From Aedes albopictus (taxonomy: Eukaryota; Arthropoda; Insecta; Diptera; Culicidae): a stretch of 64,000 nucleotides of DNA. The DNA is taken from positions 5,805,977-5,869,976 of the forward strand of contig NC_085137.1 in the NCBI RefSeq assembly GCF_035046485.1, read 5' to 3'. Every line of letters begins with the position of its first letter. The stretch's first letter is position 1. Below are positions 1 to 10,604 of this stretch, piece after piece. Below the pieces are notes generated by a model. It was not told the origin of the DNA. It did no database searches and was given only the letters and a program-made list of their open reading frames with translations. The position numbers and the translations under genes are program-made.

Positions 1-2465
1 TAAGATGGCTCAGTAAATACAATACAATTTGGTTTGGCGACATGACTCCAAACTATACCAGTATTGTTTGTGTTGAGTGGCAGCCCAGGTATTAATCTGA
101 AGCTTTATCCAACACTTCGATATCGAAATAGCTGGCTCAGGGCCAATGAAGTCATGTGATGCTCCAGTGCGAGCTAACTCATCAGCCAATTCATTTCCAG
201 CGATGGAAGAATGGCCTGGCCAGGTACCCATACAAGGTGAACAGCGTTTGCTGAATTCAGTTCCACGATTTGAGTTCGACAAGCGATAACTATCTTCGAT
301 CTGGAGTTGGCCGAAGCAAGTGCTTTAATAGCAGCCTGGCTATCTGAACAGAAGTATATTACTTCGGCCATTACGTGCTGCTGAAGTGCTGATTGCACTC
401 CGCACATAAGAGCAAAGATTTCGGCCCGAAAAACGGTGCAGTGTTTACCGAGTGAGTAAGACTGGTGTAGCCTTAGCTCACGAGAGTAGAAACCAGCACC
501 TGCTCTACCTTCGAGAAGGGAACCATCAGTGTAACATACGATGCCGACTGAAATACTTCTCTTCAGATGTCCCTCTCTTCCCGGGAAGGGGATTTCGTGG
601 AAAATGCCCTATATGGAATTGTAAGATCACTTAATTATGTACTTGGGTTTAAGACCCCAAGTTGTACTAACGGTTCGCCGGCATTGCCCGGAGGTCACAC
701 AAGCTTTCTTTATTCTGAACTCAATATGAGGTGTCGAAGAAAGCTTGGAATCAAGAATGACTCCAACGTACTTTACCTGTTCAGTCACATCGATTTCAGA
801 ATCAAAGAGACGCAAAGGTCGAACGCCATTACGGTTTCGCCTTTCCGTGAAAAGAACAATAGATGTTTTACTCGGATTAACCGAAAGGCCATATTGGCGA
901 CACCAACCCTCAACTACCTGAAGGGCGTTTTGCATCAGGTCGAAAAGGATGCTGATGCACATACCAACTAACAATGTTAGGTAGTCGTCGGCAAAACCAT
1001 AAGTAGGAAAACCGCTATTATTGAGTTGCCTCAATAGCGTATCTGCTACGAGATTCCACAAAAGCGGTGACAAGACTCCCCCTTGGGGGCATCCACAAAC
1101 ACTCAATTTCCTAATCCCTGCTAGACGCAATGTCGAGAAGAGATATCTGTTTTTGAGCATTTGATGAATCCAACAATTGGAAATCATTGGAGATATACCA
1201 TGACTCCGTGCGGCTTCCAATATGGCATCGAAAGGCACGTTGTCAAAGGCACCCTCGATATCTAAGAAAACACCCAAACAAGATTGCTTTTAAGCGAATG
1301 CTTTCTCGATATCGTAAACAACCTTGTGTAAAAGAGGCACAGTGGACTTACCAGATTGGTAGGCATGTTGGTTCACATGAAGAGGCACATTAGCCAGATG
1401 AACATCACGGATGTGATGATCGACAATGCGTTCTGAGCATTTCAGAAGAAAAGAGGTCAAACTGATAGGTCTGAAACTCTTTGCTTCTTCAGACGACGCA
1501 CGACCCAGTTTCGGAATGAACTTCACAGTAATATCCTGCCAGGATTTGGGAATATACCCTGTAGCAAAACTGCAAACAAGTAGTTTTTTTCAAAACATGT
1601 TTGAAATAATCAAATCCCTTCTGAAGCAAAATAGGATAAATCCCATATGCCGCAGGAGATTTGAAAGGATCGAAGCTCTTAAGTGCCCATTAGGCCGTCC
1701 CTATTTTTGCAAAAGTTGGAAATGTTAAAAGTTCAATATTGCAAATCGATCGTTTTGGCTAAAAAACCATCATGCCAAAATTTGAAGTCCGTATCTCAAG
1801 GCTAAGTGGTCCCCCACGGGGCCTAAAGTTCTCAAAAATTGTATGGGATCAAAAAAATCATGAATTTTTTTCGACGAAAAAAATACACTATTCTACTAGA
1901 ATCGGTGATTTTAGGACCCTAAAGGGCCAAAAATGTGCTCAGAATTGCGATATCTCTTTTTGTTTTTGAGTTATCGGACAAAATATGGCAGGTTTTCACA
2001 GGAATCTAAAAAAAATATCAAAATGTTTATTTTTAGGTCGTTTTTAGTCAATAACTCAGAAACGAAAAGAGATATCGCAATTCTGAGCACATTTTCGGCC
2101 CTTTAGGGTCCTAAAATCACCGATTCCAGTAGAATAGTGTATTTTCTTTGTCGAAAAAAAATCATGATTTTTTTGACCCCATACAATTTTTGAGAACTTT
2201 AGGCCCCGTGGGGGACCACTTAGCCTTGAGATACGGACTTCAAATTTTGGCATGATGGTTTTTTAGCCAAAACGATCGTTTTGCAATATTGAACTTTTAA
2301 CATTTCCAACTTTTGCAAAAATAGGGACGGCCTAGTGCCCATTCAATTGAATCTAAAGTTATGATATTCCGAGCCGAAGCTAAAGAATCATAACTACAAG
2401 AAAAGACATCAGGTTCATCCGACGATGTAATATCCACACATCCGGGGAAGTGTGTACTGAATAAA
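1..2465 (-). mobile_element. Decayed LOA-like non-LTR retrotransposon (RT + RNase H), interrupted by a foldback element
   Basis: Read on the minus strand, this is the 3' half of a non-LTR retrotransposon polyprotein. The upstream part (2344-2465) and 1290-1691 encode the start of the reverse transcriptase domain (a KSPAAYGIYPILLQ-like segment, then FRPISLTSFLLKCSERI). 627-1277 carries the core RT motifs: FLDIEGAFDNV, PQGGVLSPLLWN and YGFADD with the catalytic DD. 1-440 encodes an RNase H domain, seen as SDSQAAIKAL and GNELADELART. Wording of the FLDIEGAFDNV type plus a C-terminal RNase H fits the LOA clade (Lian-like elements of Aedes); that clade name is from family knowledge, not a search. 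The copy is dead: there is a frameshift in RNase H near 215-230 and another break between the two RT segments near 1280. The region is split by the 1692-2333 insertion, and the reading continues across it once the insertion is removed. Confidence 0.85.
1692..2333. mobile_element. 642-bp foldback MITE with ~300-bp inverted arms and 10-bp target duplication
   Basis: The two ends are perfect inverted repeats (AGGCCGTCCC...GGGACGGCCT), and the arms stay nearly identical for about 300 bp each, leaving a short centre near 1990-2040. It is flanked by direct copies of AGTGCCCATT at 1682-1691 and 2334-2343. A 9-11 bp target duplication with long inverted arms is typical of Mutator-like (MULE) foldback elements; that assignment is inference. 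The host sequence is the RT domain of the LOA-like element. Near-identical arms mean each carries a mirror-image 65-codon open frame, which is not a gene. High arm identity suggests a fairly recent insertion. Confidence 0.85.
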
Positions 2466-2479
2466 AAAAACTGATGATA

Positions 2480-3290
2480 CTGATTGAATACTTCAAAAGC
2501 GATTTTCTCTGTGTTCTTTTGGGATTTTTGAGAGTTTTTCTTGGAATTTCTAGCAGAGATCGTTCAGAATCTTATCCAAAGTTTCTTCATGAATATATCT
2601 TTCCAACAGTTTCTCTTAGAAAATTTGCGATGTTCTTGCCGAAGCTCTTCCAGGGATTTCTTCTAGAAAGATTCCGATGCAAGAAAAATCCAAGCGGGTT
2701 TCTCCTTGAATTCCCTTAATATTTCCTGCCGGAATTACTCCCAGATTTTTTTTCGAGATGTCCCAGTTTTTCTCTGGATTTCTTTCAAACTACCTCTCGA
2801 GTTTTTCTAATAAATCTTTGAGGGGTTTCTCGCATAATTTCACCGGGATTCCTTCCGATTTCCTCCGAAAATTTCTTATAAGGAATTTCGTAAGTTATCA
2901 CAGGAGCCATTCCGAGAAAAACTCCTGGAGCAATTATTCCAGAAAATGAAGGAATGATTCCGATAAAACCAGCGAAAAATCTCATGTGGTTCGCAACAAA
3001 AAATGCGGTGAACAAGTACGAGGAAAAGTCTGGAAAAAGCTCTAAAAGAAATCACGGGAAGAACTCTATGAGAAATAGCTTCTGCAGAAATCCCTAAGCG
3101 CATTTAAAAAACGGAAGGAACCTTGTGAGAAGTACCGGAAGAAACTCCGAGAGAAATTTCAGGTGAAACTTAAGAAAACATCCCGCTAGAACCTTAAAAA
3201 AAATACTCCAGTTGAAACACATGTAGAGTCCAAATGCAAACTCACGGAAATTTCTTGAAGAAATTGCAGGAGATTTTTTTTCTCTAGGTT
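2480..3290. repeat. Degenerate 12-bp minisatellite (GAATTTCTGGAG-type), first tract
   Basis: Loosely periodic sequence built from variants of a 12-bp unit such as GAATTTCTGGAG and its complement, heavily diverged. Because 12 is a multiple of three, it leaves short open frames rich in Phe, Leu, Ser and Glu on both strands. No gene is visible. Confidence 0.6.
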
Positions 3291-3299
3291 TTTAGCTGC

Positions 3300-4330
3300 A
3301 CTTTGAATAGAGTTGAAACCTCTACACTAGACCTGAAGATAGGAAAGAGTACGTAATCTTTCAGAAGCTGGTTGCCAGTTAGGACACTGTTGCAAACTGA
3401 CTCAGAAAGTTACGGTAGAAGATTGGAAAGTTTTCAATTGGTCAGTCAGTCTGGATTTGCCTATGTAGTGTTATGGTTACACGGTTTGTATTTGTCTTCT
3501 TGTTTGGTTTTGTGGTATGGTTCAATATGTTTTTTCTGTTTTTGAGTCAGTTGTCGAATGTTTCTTTTTTTATCGAATCATTCGAACCGGCACGGGGTAT
3601 GTCTGTCCTGTGTCAAATTGTTTTCTTGATTTCGCTAATCGTTTTCTACTTCTCTGTGTATCTCTTGTGCCCTTAAATTGTCATCGGTCCAAGACCCACA
3701 GAAATATGTAACATTGTAACTGAACTCTCGATATGATTCTGTTAGTGTCATAATAGCATCTAAGAGATAAACAAAAATACACCAAGCTGGTCAGTTGATT
3801 TCAATAAAATTTAAAAATAATAAAGATTGATTGTCAACTATTATGTTTTAATCCCCCTACAAAAACTATGAAAAATATTCCAAATTCGTTCAATTGTCCA
3901 TGTCATTTGCTCAAGCGTAGCCTAGAAATGTCAACCTATAAGTAAAGTTGTTCATTTAATAAAAAGCAGTCAGTTTTTGTCCAAAATGCACGTCGAACGC
4001 ATTGACATCAACAATGCGTTTAAGTGTTCGCACGTTAGCCACCGACGAACCGAACCGAAAAATAGCCGAACACTACCGCCTCCTCTATAACGATTCGCGT
4101 TGTTTCAGCGGGGTAGCGCGTATGTCAACCACGAATAAGTGTGCCGTAGTCCACATGAATTTGACATGTTTGGGAAATTGACACTTTTGGGCACTCTGAC
4201 AGATCTGGGATGTGCACGACATTTGCGAATTAGTCATTACCATAAGTTATTACTTAAGTAAAACGTGTAAAACTAGCAAAAGGTTACCAACATTTTGGCG
4301 TGCAATCGTTCGAAATTACACGACAATGCG
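3300..4330. other. Intergenic sequence, nothing recognised
   Basis: AT-rich sequence with a few short frames and no recognisable coding domain. The piece CCACCGACGAACCG near 4040 recurs in inverted form near 61780, so part of this interval is probably an old dispersed repeat. No gene call is made. Confidence 0.4.
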
Positions 4331-4334
4331 GAGA

Positions 4335-4359
4335 TCTATATATATAAAAATGGATTTCC

Positions 4360-4390
<31 letters not shown>

Positions 4391-4391
4391 G

Positions 4392-4423
<32 letters not shown>

Positions 4424-4680
4424 GACCGCTATGCATTCGGAAACTACTGAACCGATCGGTGTGAAATTTTGTATGCAGGGGGGTTTGGGACCGGGGAAGG
4501 TTCTTAGCGTGGTTTTAGACCCCTCCCCCCTGTGAAAAGGGGGGCTCCCATACAAATGATCCCGAAATGAGCTGGGAGAGAAGTTCAACACGGTCGCAAA
4601 CAAAACCAATCTAGAGTGCGGCGCTGAAATGATTGTCAAATTTGAAAGGGCTAAAACGAATCGACAATTAGTGCTGGGCC
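4335..4680 (+). repeat. Dispersed repeat starting in a (TCTG)n tract, copy 1
   Basis: Begins with an ATATATATAAAAATGG leader followed by a TCTG microsatellite, then a segment (GAAACTACTGAACCGATCGG, then GTGTGAAATTTTGTATGCA) and pyrimidine/purine blocks around GGGGGGCTCCCATACAAAT. The same order of motifs is found at 5990-7620, so this is a dispersed element family. The superfamily is not certain. Confidence 0.65.
4359..4424. repeat. (TCTG)n microsatellite
   Basis: About sixteen tandem TCTG units with one G substitution (CGGTCTG). It sits at the 5' side of the dispersed repeat described at 4335-4680 and appears to be an intrinsic part of that family, since the copy at 5990 starts with a shorter CTGTCTGTCTA. 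Confidence 0.95.
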
Positions 4681-5380
4681 GACTCAAGGCACTCTTTCGC
4701 GATACAAATGTCCTATTTTGTGGCGTGTACGTGTTGCCCGGTGAAATAATTCAGTATAAGTTTGTAGAAGTGTAAGTTTGTATCGCGTTCATTAGCCGAG
4801 CTGTGCGGCCGGAAATCTCGCCGAATGGCAAGGCGACCGGTGTCTAGGCCTGAACTCGGCCGACGGGCCAGTCGGCGTTGTTAGAGAGCGGATGCAGGCG
4901 TCTTCACTCTTAGACGCAATCGGCCGGCCGTGGTATCGTCACCTTGGACGGCCGAGAGGAGAAAACATCCTTTGCATTTTAAACTTTTACTCGAGATGAT
5001 CCTCCTTGGAGAAAGAAATCCATTACCGTAAGGCACGGGAACCAATCATGGTTCCGCGGACCGAGCCGTACGCTGGACGGTGGAACCAAATTAAGGTCCA
5101 ACAAGAGGTTACAATATACTTTAAAGAACATTAGTATTACCTAAGCAGGGTTTTACCTAAACACCTACTTAGCACCAGCAAAGGGCCGGGGTGAGCCAAA
5201 GTTGTTGGATGGGGTTTGTTACGGGTTTCAAATCTAATTAACACCTTTATCACTACACTGACTGCAAAACACGCCTTTGAAGCCTGATTGCAAAAATTAC
5301 ATAATTTGGGCGATTGCCGCTCTATTTTATTTTCATTTTCAATTACAAATTTTAATTTAATCAATCAGCCAGCTAGGTAG
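4680..5380. other. GC-rich unassigned block
   Basis: 4720-5100 is clearly richer in G+C than its surroundings, with repeated GGCCG-type words (for example GCGGCCGG, TCGGCCGACGGG, CGGCCGGCCG). No convincing open frame or known domain was found. It could be part of an LTR or the leader of a degraded retroelement; nothing in the sequence decides this. Confidence 0.35.
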
Positions 5381-5590
5381 GGTCTTGTGTCATTTGGGCA
5401 GATGTACTTATTTTGGGCACTTGCCGCTATAACTAAGTCAATTTTAAACCGATTGATTTGAATTTTTGTATAGAGTTAGATACTGCACGTGGCTAGCTCT
5501 ATAAAAAAATCAAATCAATCGGTTTGAAACTGGCTTAGTTATAGTGGCAAGTGCCCAAAATTGGTACACCTGCCCAAATGGTACAAGACC
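5381..5590. mobile_element. Foldback MITE family A, copy 1
   Basis: An inverted repeat starting GGTCTTGT..CATTTGGGCAG and ending CTGCCCAAATGGTACAAGACC. The arms contain TTTTGGGCACTTGCCGCTAT and its complement plus an AACTAAGTCAATTTTAAACC-like block. Related foldbacks occur at 23781-23971 and 30755-30975. Confidence 0.75.
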
Positions 5591-5675
5591 ATATATTTCT
5601 ATTTTGGTAACGACAAAACATTTACATCGGTATTTGACCCTTTTACTCTGTGGTATACATATAATAGTTATTTAT

Positions 5676-5930
5676 GTAACGAGTTGCAAAAAGTTGATTT
5701 TTTCAGCACGAGTCGTACATTTATCCAACGAGGCTTGCCGAGTTGAATAAATACGAAGAGTGCTGAAAAAATCGAGTTTTGCAACGAGTTCCATACAAAA
5801 TTTTATGCAATGATTCTTCATAATGCAACCCATTTGAGTTGCATAATGTTCATAATGCAACTCAAATGAGTTGCATTATTCAACTATTTTTCATTATGCA
5901 ACTCATTTCTGTTGCATAATGAGCCAGTTC
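5676..5930. repeat. Palindromic sequence cluster
   Basis: 5676-5790 folds back on itself (GTAACGAGTTGCAAAA... against ...TTTTGCAACGAG, with TTTTTTCAGCAC opposite GTGCTGAAAAAA). 5800-5930 carries repeated short palindromes of the type TGCAACTCATTTGAGTTGCA. No gene is seen; this is probably one or two degraded foldback elements. Confidence 0.6.
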
Positions 5931-5989
5931 GGGAAAAATTACCATTATAATACCAAAATGAGTTATATAAAATGTAAATTATGATACTG

Positions 5990-7620
5990 AATTGCATAAA
6001 AATATATTTCTGTCTGTCTATATGACCCTTATAGACTCGGAAACTACTGGACCGATCAACGTGAAGATTGGCATGTGGAGGTTTTTGGGGACGGGGAAGG
6101 ATGGTTTGAGACCCATCCCCATCTGGAATGGGGGGCTCCCATTCAAATTTCCGTTACATTTCTGCATAACTCAAGAACCACTAAAGCAAAAGGAACCAAT
6201 TTTGATCTGTGATAGTTTACAGAAATATTTGTATGGTCATGTGAGTCCCCTCCCAAATTTGAAATGGGGGGCTCCCATACAAGTTTAACGGAAAATTATG
6301 TATAACTCGAAAACCAATCGAGCAAATGGAGCAAAGTCTGGCAGCTTGAGGTTTTAGAAGGCAAGAAATATTTCTATGATAACCAGGAGTGTGAGACACC
6401 CCCCCCCCCCCCCCTTTTAGAAAAGGAAGTCTTCCATACAAATTCTGCATAACTAGAAATGCTTAGAGAAGCAATTAAGCAAATTGAACAAAATTTGGCA
6501 TACAAAGGTTTTAGATGACAAGAAATGTTTCTACGGTTGACATTCGGATTCATATGATTCAAATGATTCAGAACACTTGATTTGATTCTTCAAGGAAATC
6601 CTTTACGGCTTTCTCAAGTTTTTTTCATTGATTTGCTCCAGAAATTTGGCTATGGAACTACAGACTTTATTCACGGGCTCTTTAACGGATTCCTCCAGAA
6701 TTTCATACATAGATTAATCAACAGTTTCTTTCAGAAATTCCTCTAAGTATTTTCTATCCAAATTTCCTTCGCGTATTCCTCTAGGGCTCCCTCCATGAAA
6801 TCATTGAGAAATTCCTCCACGGATGCCTCCAGTCGTTGTTCCAGAATATTTGCGTTCAAAAATATGATTATAAGAAAGTACATATTTGGCCGTTTAAATT
6901 TCAAAACGCTGAACTGCTATTACACACTCCAGTTGGAACGATATCAGGAAATTGTAGGTAACCTGAGGCATGCTAAGGTTTTAGAAGGTAACAAATGTGT
7001 TTATACTTTATTGTGGGTTGTGACCCCTTCCTTTTATGAGAAGGATGCCTCCCAATGGAATGGAAATTGCTACATAACTTGAGAAAAAGTCAAGTGAAAA
7101 AAAAAAACAATGTCAGGATTAGAAAGTTTGCCGGCAAGCTATGTTTCAAAAGCCAGTACGATCACATTATTATCTGGAAGGACCGCCCCCTAATGTAGCA
7201 GAAATTTCTGCATAATATGAACAGTAATAAAGCAAAGGAATCTTAATTTGGCACTAGGAGAAAGACATTTATAGCAAAAGTTTTTTTCTCCGAAGTGTCT
7301 GACACCAGTAAAAATCGAGCAGTCATGCTCAATTTTCAAATTCGTCGAGACGTTTATGAAAAGATTTTGATCAATAATATAACTCAGCGTTTCTCAGAAT
7401 TGTTCTGGTTTGCATAGCAATGGGCAATACAGGTTTGGCCTGTAGATTTGGCATGTGGAAGCACCTAATGTCTCTATGATGTTGCATAACCTTCTGGAAG
7501 GGGAGGAAGCAAACATGCAAATGGAACAAACATTTTTGCATAACTCGGAAATGACGTCTGGTCGACATCAGTTTGGCCAAAGGTTATGAAGCCGAATGAA
7601 AATTAGGTCTAATGGTTATT
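5990..7620 (+). repeat. Dispersed repeat with internal ~110-bp tandem units, copy 2
   Basis: Starts with ATATATTTCTGTCTGTCTAT and GAAACTACTGGACCGATCAA, like the copy at 4335. It then contains several diverged units of roughly 100-120 bp, each with a GGGGGCTCCCAT(A)CAAAT block, a GCATAACTCGAGAAC-like block, an AAGCAAATGGAAC-like block and GGTTTTAGAAGGCAAGAAAT. A 12-bp repeat tract near 6600-6840 interrupts the series. A C-homopolymer lies at about 6399-6416. A possible far end (GCCGGGTCAGCTAG) lies near 8640-8655. Confidence 0.65.
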
Positions 7621-9024
7621 GACCTTTTAGTCATAAGGCCAAATGGTCATCATTCCGTCTTTGCAACTTCCTGCTGCTTATACTGCTCACTCCATCTGAC
7701 ATTCATCCTTCTTTTAAATAGGATATTCTTCTAAGTCACTCTGTGTTGTATTTATTTGTGGAAAACTTCTGAAAATTATTTAGAAAAGTTTCATTCCTTT
7801 CATCAAAAGTTTTTCTGAACGGTTGTGTTGTTTATGGCGGTTGAACTCTAATGGCCTTTTTATTTACACTGATAATGGGTAGATTGGCTGCCCAACTGCA
7901 TACTTCATCTGAGATTTTTCCTTCTTTTAAACATAGGCTGTTCTTTCGCATTACACTGATATAAGTGAGCCTTCTCTTAAAAAAATCAAGTAATGATGAC
8001 ATTCATTAAGTCAATCTGTGTGTTTCTCAGGTATGAATCATATTCTGATAGATGTTAGAACTTCTGCTTGGTCAAAAATGAAATAGTGTGAGAACAGATT
8101 GGAACAAACGTCCCGAATGGAAGATAACGTGTTCCTGGAGCAAGCCGTATGAGTTTGCACACTCTTTGTAGCCATATAACAAATGAATAAAAAAACGAAC
8201 GACATGATTTTTGCACTGTTCAATTAGCCATCAGAATGTGTTTATATGTAGTAAAACTCGGAAAAATAAACAAAACGTTAGAAAAAAATATGAACGTACT
8301 AATCTTTTATGAGATGAAAAGAAATTCAAAACCATCAAAGTTAAAGACGATGGGCTACCCGCATGGAGAACGTTCACAGTTGATAAGTAGTAGTGAAATC
8401 ATTTAATTTTATATGACGAAAAGCAGTTATCATTGTGCATTGCCGCTACCAAATTATTTTTCTCAAAATGATTTCTGCTTCGAGAAATTTATTGTAGATG
8501 TTATTCGCTATGTAATACTTAAGCGATTTAGTGCATTGGCGCCATATTGGTCGATGCGGTGAGCAGTAAAACAGTCGATGCTTTTAAGTTGTCGTAAAGA
8601 AAGCCTACACAACCAAACTTTGAATGGGCAATACAAGGTTTGCCGGGTCAGCTAGAAGCAAATAAATCAGTAAGAAATTGTGTAATGCATCAATTTTCAG
8701 CACAAACCATTTTGAACGTGTTTTTGTTGTGAACTACGGGGATTCTGCCTTTTGCTGGCCCCCTGGTTGGCAATCCTGATATTTGACGGCGGCCGTTCGT
8801 TAGTTGTGTGAGTCGACTGTTGTCATGCAAATAGAGCATTTTGCTGACAGTTAGGTTATTGTTGACAGATTTTTTGTGGTATTAGTGTGCTATTAGGCGA
8901 TTTTCTGTATCGCGTAAGCCTTCGCTGGAACAAAACGTCATGTATCCCAGCGAAGCAACGAAAATTTTCAGTGAAAAAAGCAATACTTTTTATAACAGCG
9001 CGCGCGCTGAAGGGTTAACGAAAA
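7620..9024. other. Intergenic repeat-derived sequence
   Basis: No coding region was seen. 7590-7650 contains AATGGTCAT / CATTAGGTC words that recur at 29545 and 30240. The string GCCGGGTCAGCTAG near 8640-8655 resembles a CTAG-type terminus and may end the repeat that starts at 5990. 8660-9020 has nothing recognisable. Confidence 0.35.
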
Positions 9025-9790
9025 TAGGGTAGGCGGGGCAATATGGACACCCTAAGGTTTTTGCCAACTTTACCTGGCAAGATGTCAAAAAAGTTTAGTT
9101 TTTTGATACATGTATCCTTTTAAAGTCTATTTAGCATCTATTGCATGAGAATGCTCACGAAGAAAAATGATTTATTCACTTCAAAAATGTTAGTTTTTCA
9201 TGAACGTCTTCAAGCATACGGGGCAGAATGGACACCCCCATGGGGCAATATGGACACCATGAGACTTTTACGAATTTCGTACATTATTTACACCTATAAA
9301 GTCATTTCATTACAAAACAACTATTATGGATGAATAATACGCCGAAGTAGTTCATTTTTGTTCAGTTAATTTAAATTCAGGCTGTTTTGGATAAAGTTTC
9401 CATTTTGCCCCGTCAGCAGAAGATATTTCCAAACTTGATTTTTGATATAATAAAGAAGAAAATATAAACATGTTGAGCATGTAGATACAGCAAAACTACT
9501 TGCATGTGTTCTAGAAACATCAGGTTTTAATCGACTTGCAATAAATTAATCACTAAATCTTATTTTAGATGGTGTGAAAATTATAATTTCCATGCACAAA
9601 AAAACGGAGGACGCAACTTTTTCGTGTAAAATCAAGTATAATTTTAATTTCGAATGTTTCTTTCCTGAAACTACGCTGTCGTGAATCGCATATCAGTCCC
9701 ATCTTTGCTGGATTTCCTATGCAAATGGGACAGATATGCGATTGAGGGTGTCCATTCTGCCCCGGGTGTCCATATTGCCCCGCCTACCTA
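9025..9790. mobile_element. TA-flanked MITE, family C, copy 1 (TIR GGGTAGGCGGGGCAATATGG)
   Basis: Termini GGGTAGGCGGGGCAATATGG and the complementary CCATATTGCCCCGCCTACC, flanked by TA, as expected for Tc1/mariner-type insertion. The terminal motif GGGGCARWATGGACACC is repeated inside (near 9220, 9244, 9400 in part, and 9751-9780). A second copy lies in opposite orientation at 39711-40683. Relative to that copy, this one lacks about 200 bp internally and has 65 bp replaced by a hairpin at 9684-9743. Confidence 0.85.
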
Positions 9791-10604
9791 TGACCAACAT
9801 AGTCAATCAATCAATCAATTCAATATTTATTTCTACCTTAACGAATACAATGAGTTTTTAGGAGTTGAACATTGAGATTTGGGATTCCTTACAACAATGA
9901 CATAGAACAAGCACTTCTTTGATGAAAACTAACAAACGACTAGCAACAATTTTGACAAAAAAGGAAAAATTTCAGACAAAAAAACCTTTGAAATAGCGTA
10001 GTCAAAATTCGAAAAAGCGACTATGACAATAATACTAAACTTACTAAACAAAATCAACCGAGAAACGTGGGAAAGAAAGCCCAAACAACATTTTGAAGTC
10101 AGCTGGCTGTAAAAGGTTCCAAAGCCTGTCACAAATCCCATAATACTTTTATTAGGATTTGTAACAACCATCAAAACCTTCTCAAATCCAACCTACTTGG
10201 AACTATTGCTTGGGAATAGACTATACTGAGCCCCGGCGGTTCCTCCGTGTTTATCGAGCATGTCTGCATATGTATGATCAGCCATACTCCATCTGCAGCA
10301 GCCGGTTCGTGATGAACCGTTGGAGGCGCATTAAAGTGTTAAAAAGGTGATATGTTTCACTAAAGAACACTACATTACAATAATCAAAATGAAACTCCTT
10401 CACTTGAATACCGTCAGACCCTGCGAACATGGCCAAGGGGTTTTGTGGAATAATAAACTCAAAATAATATAATTATTAGGCTGAACATTGTTTTCGACTA
10501 AGGCACTGATTAAATTACAAATATCAATAAGATTATTGATATTTTTTTATAATTCACAGATTCATATAAATACGTGTGTAAATTAGTCAATCAACCCCCC
10601 AAAC
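9791..10604. other. Intergenic upstream region of the tubulin cofactor C gene
   Basis: No gene was recognised. A TATAAA at 10565-10570 lies only ~35 bp before the TBCC start codon. If used, it would leave a leader of about 10 nt, so it may not be the real promoter. No initiator could be assigned. Confidence 0.35.

Noticed and set aside
1772..2253. Two mirror-image 65-codon frames
   Set aside because: They are the two arms of one foldback element. Identity comes from the inverted repeat, not coding constraint.
3473..3711. Short hydrophobic frames (Phe/Val-rich)
   Set aside because: T-rich sequence, no homologous domain or gene context.
4212..4687. Frames crossing the TCTG microsatellite (LSVC and TDRQ repeats)
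   Set aside because: Generated by the tetranucleotide repeat; the same repeat is open on both strands.
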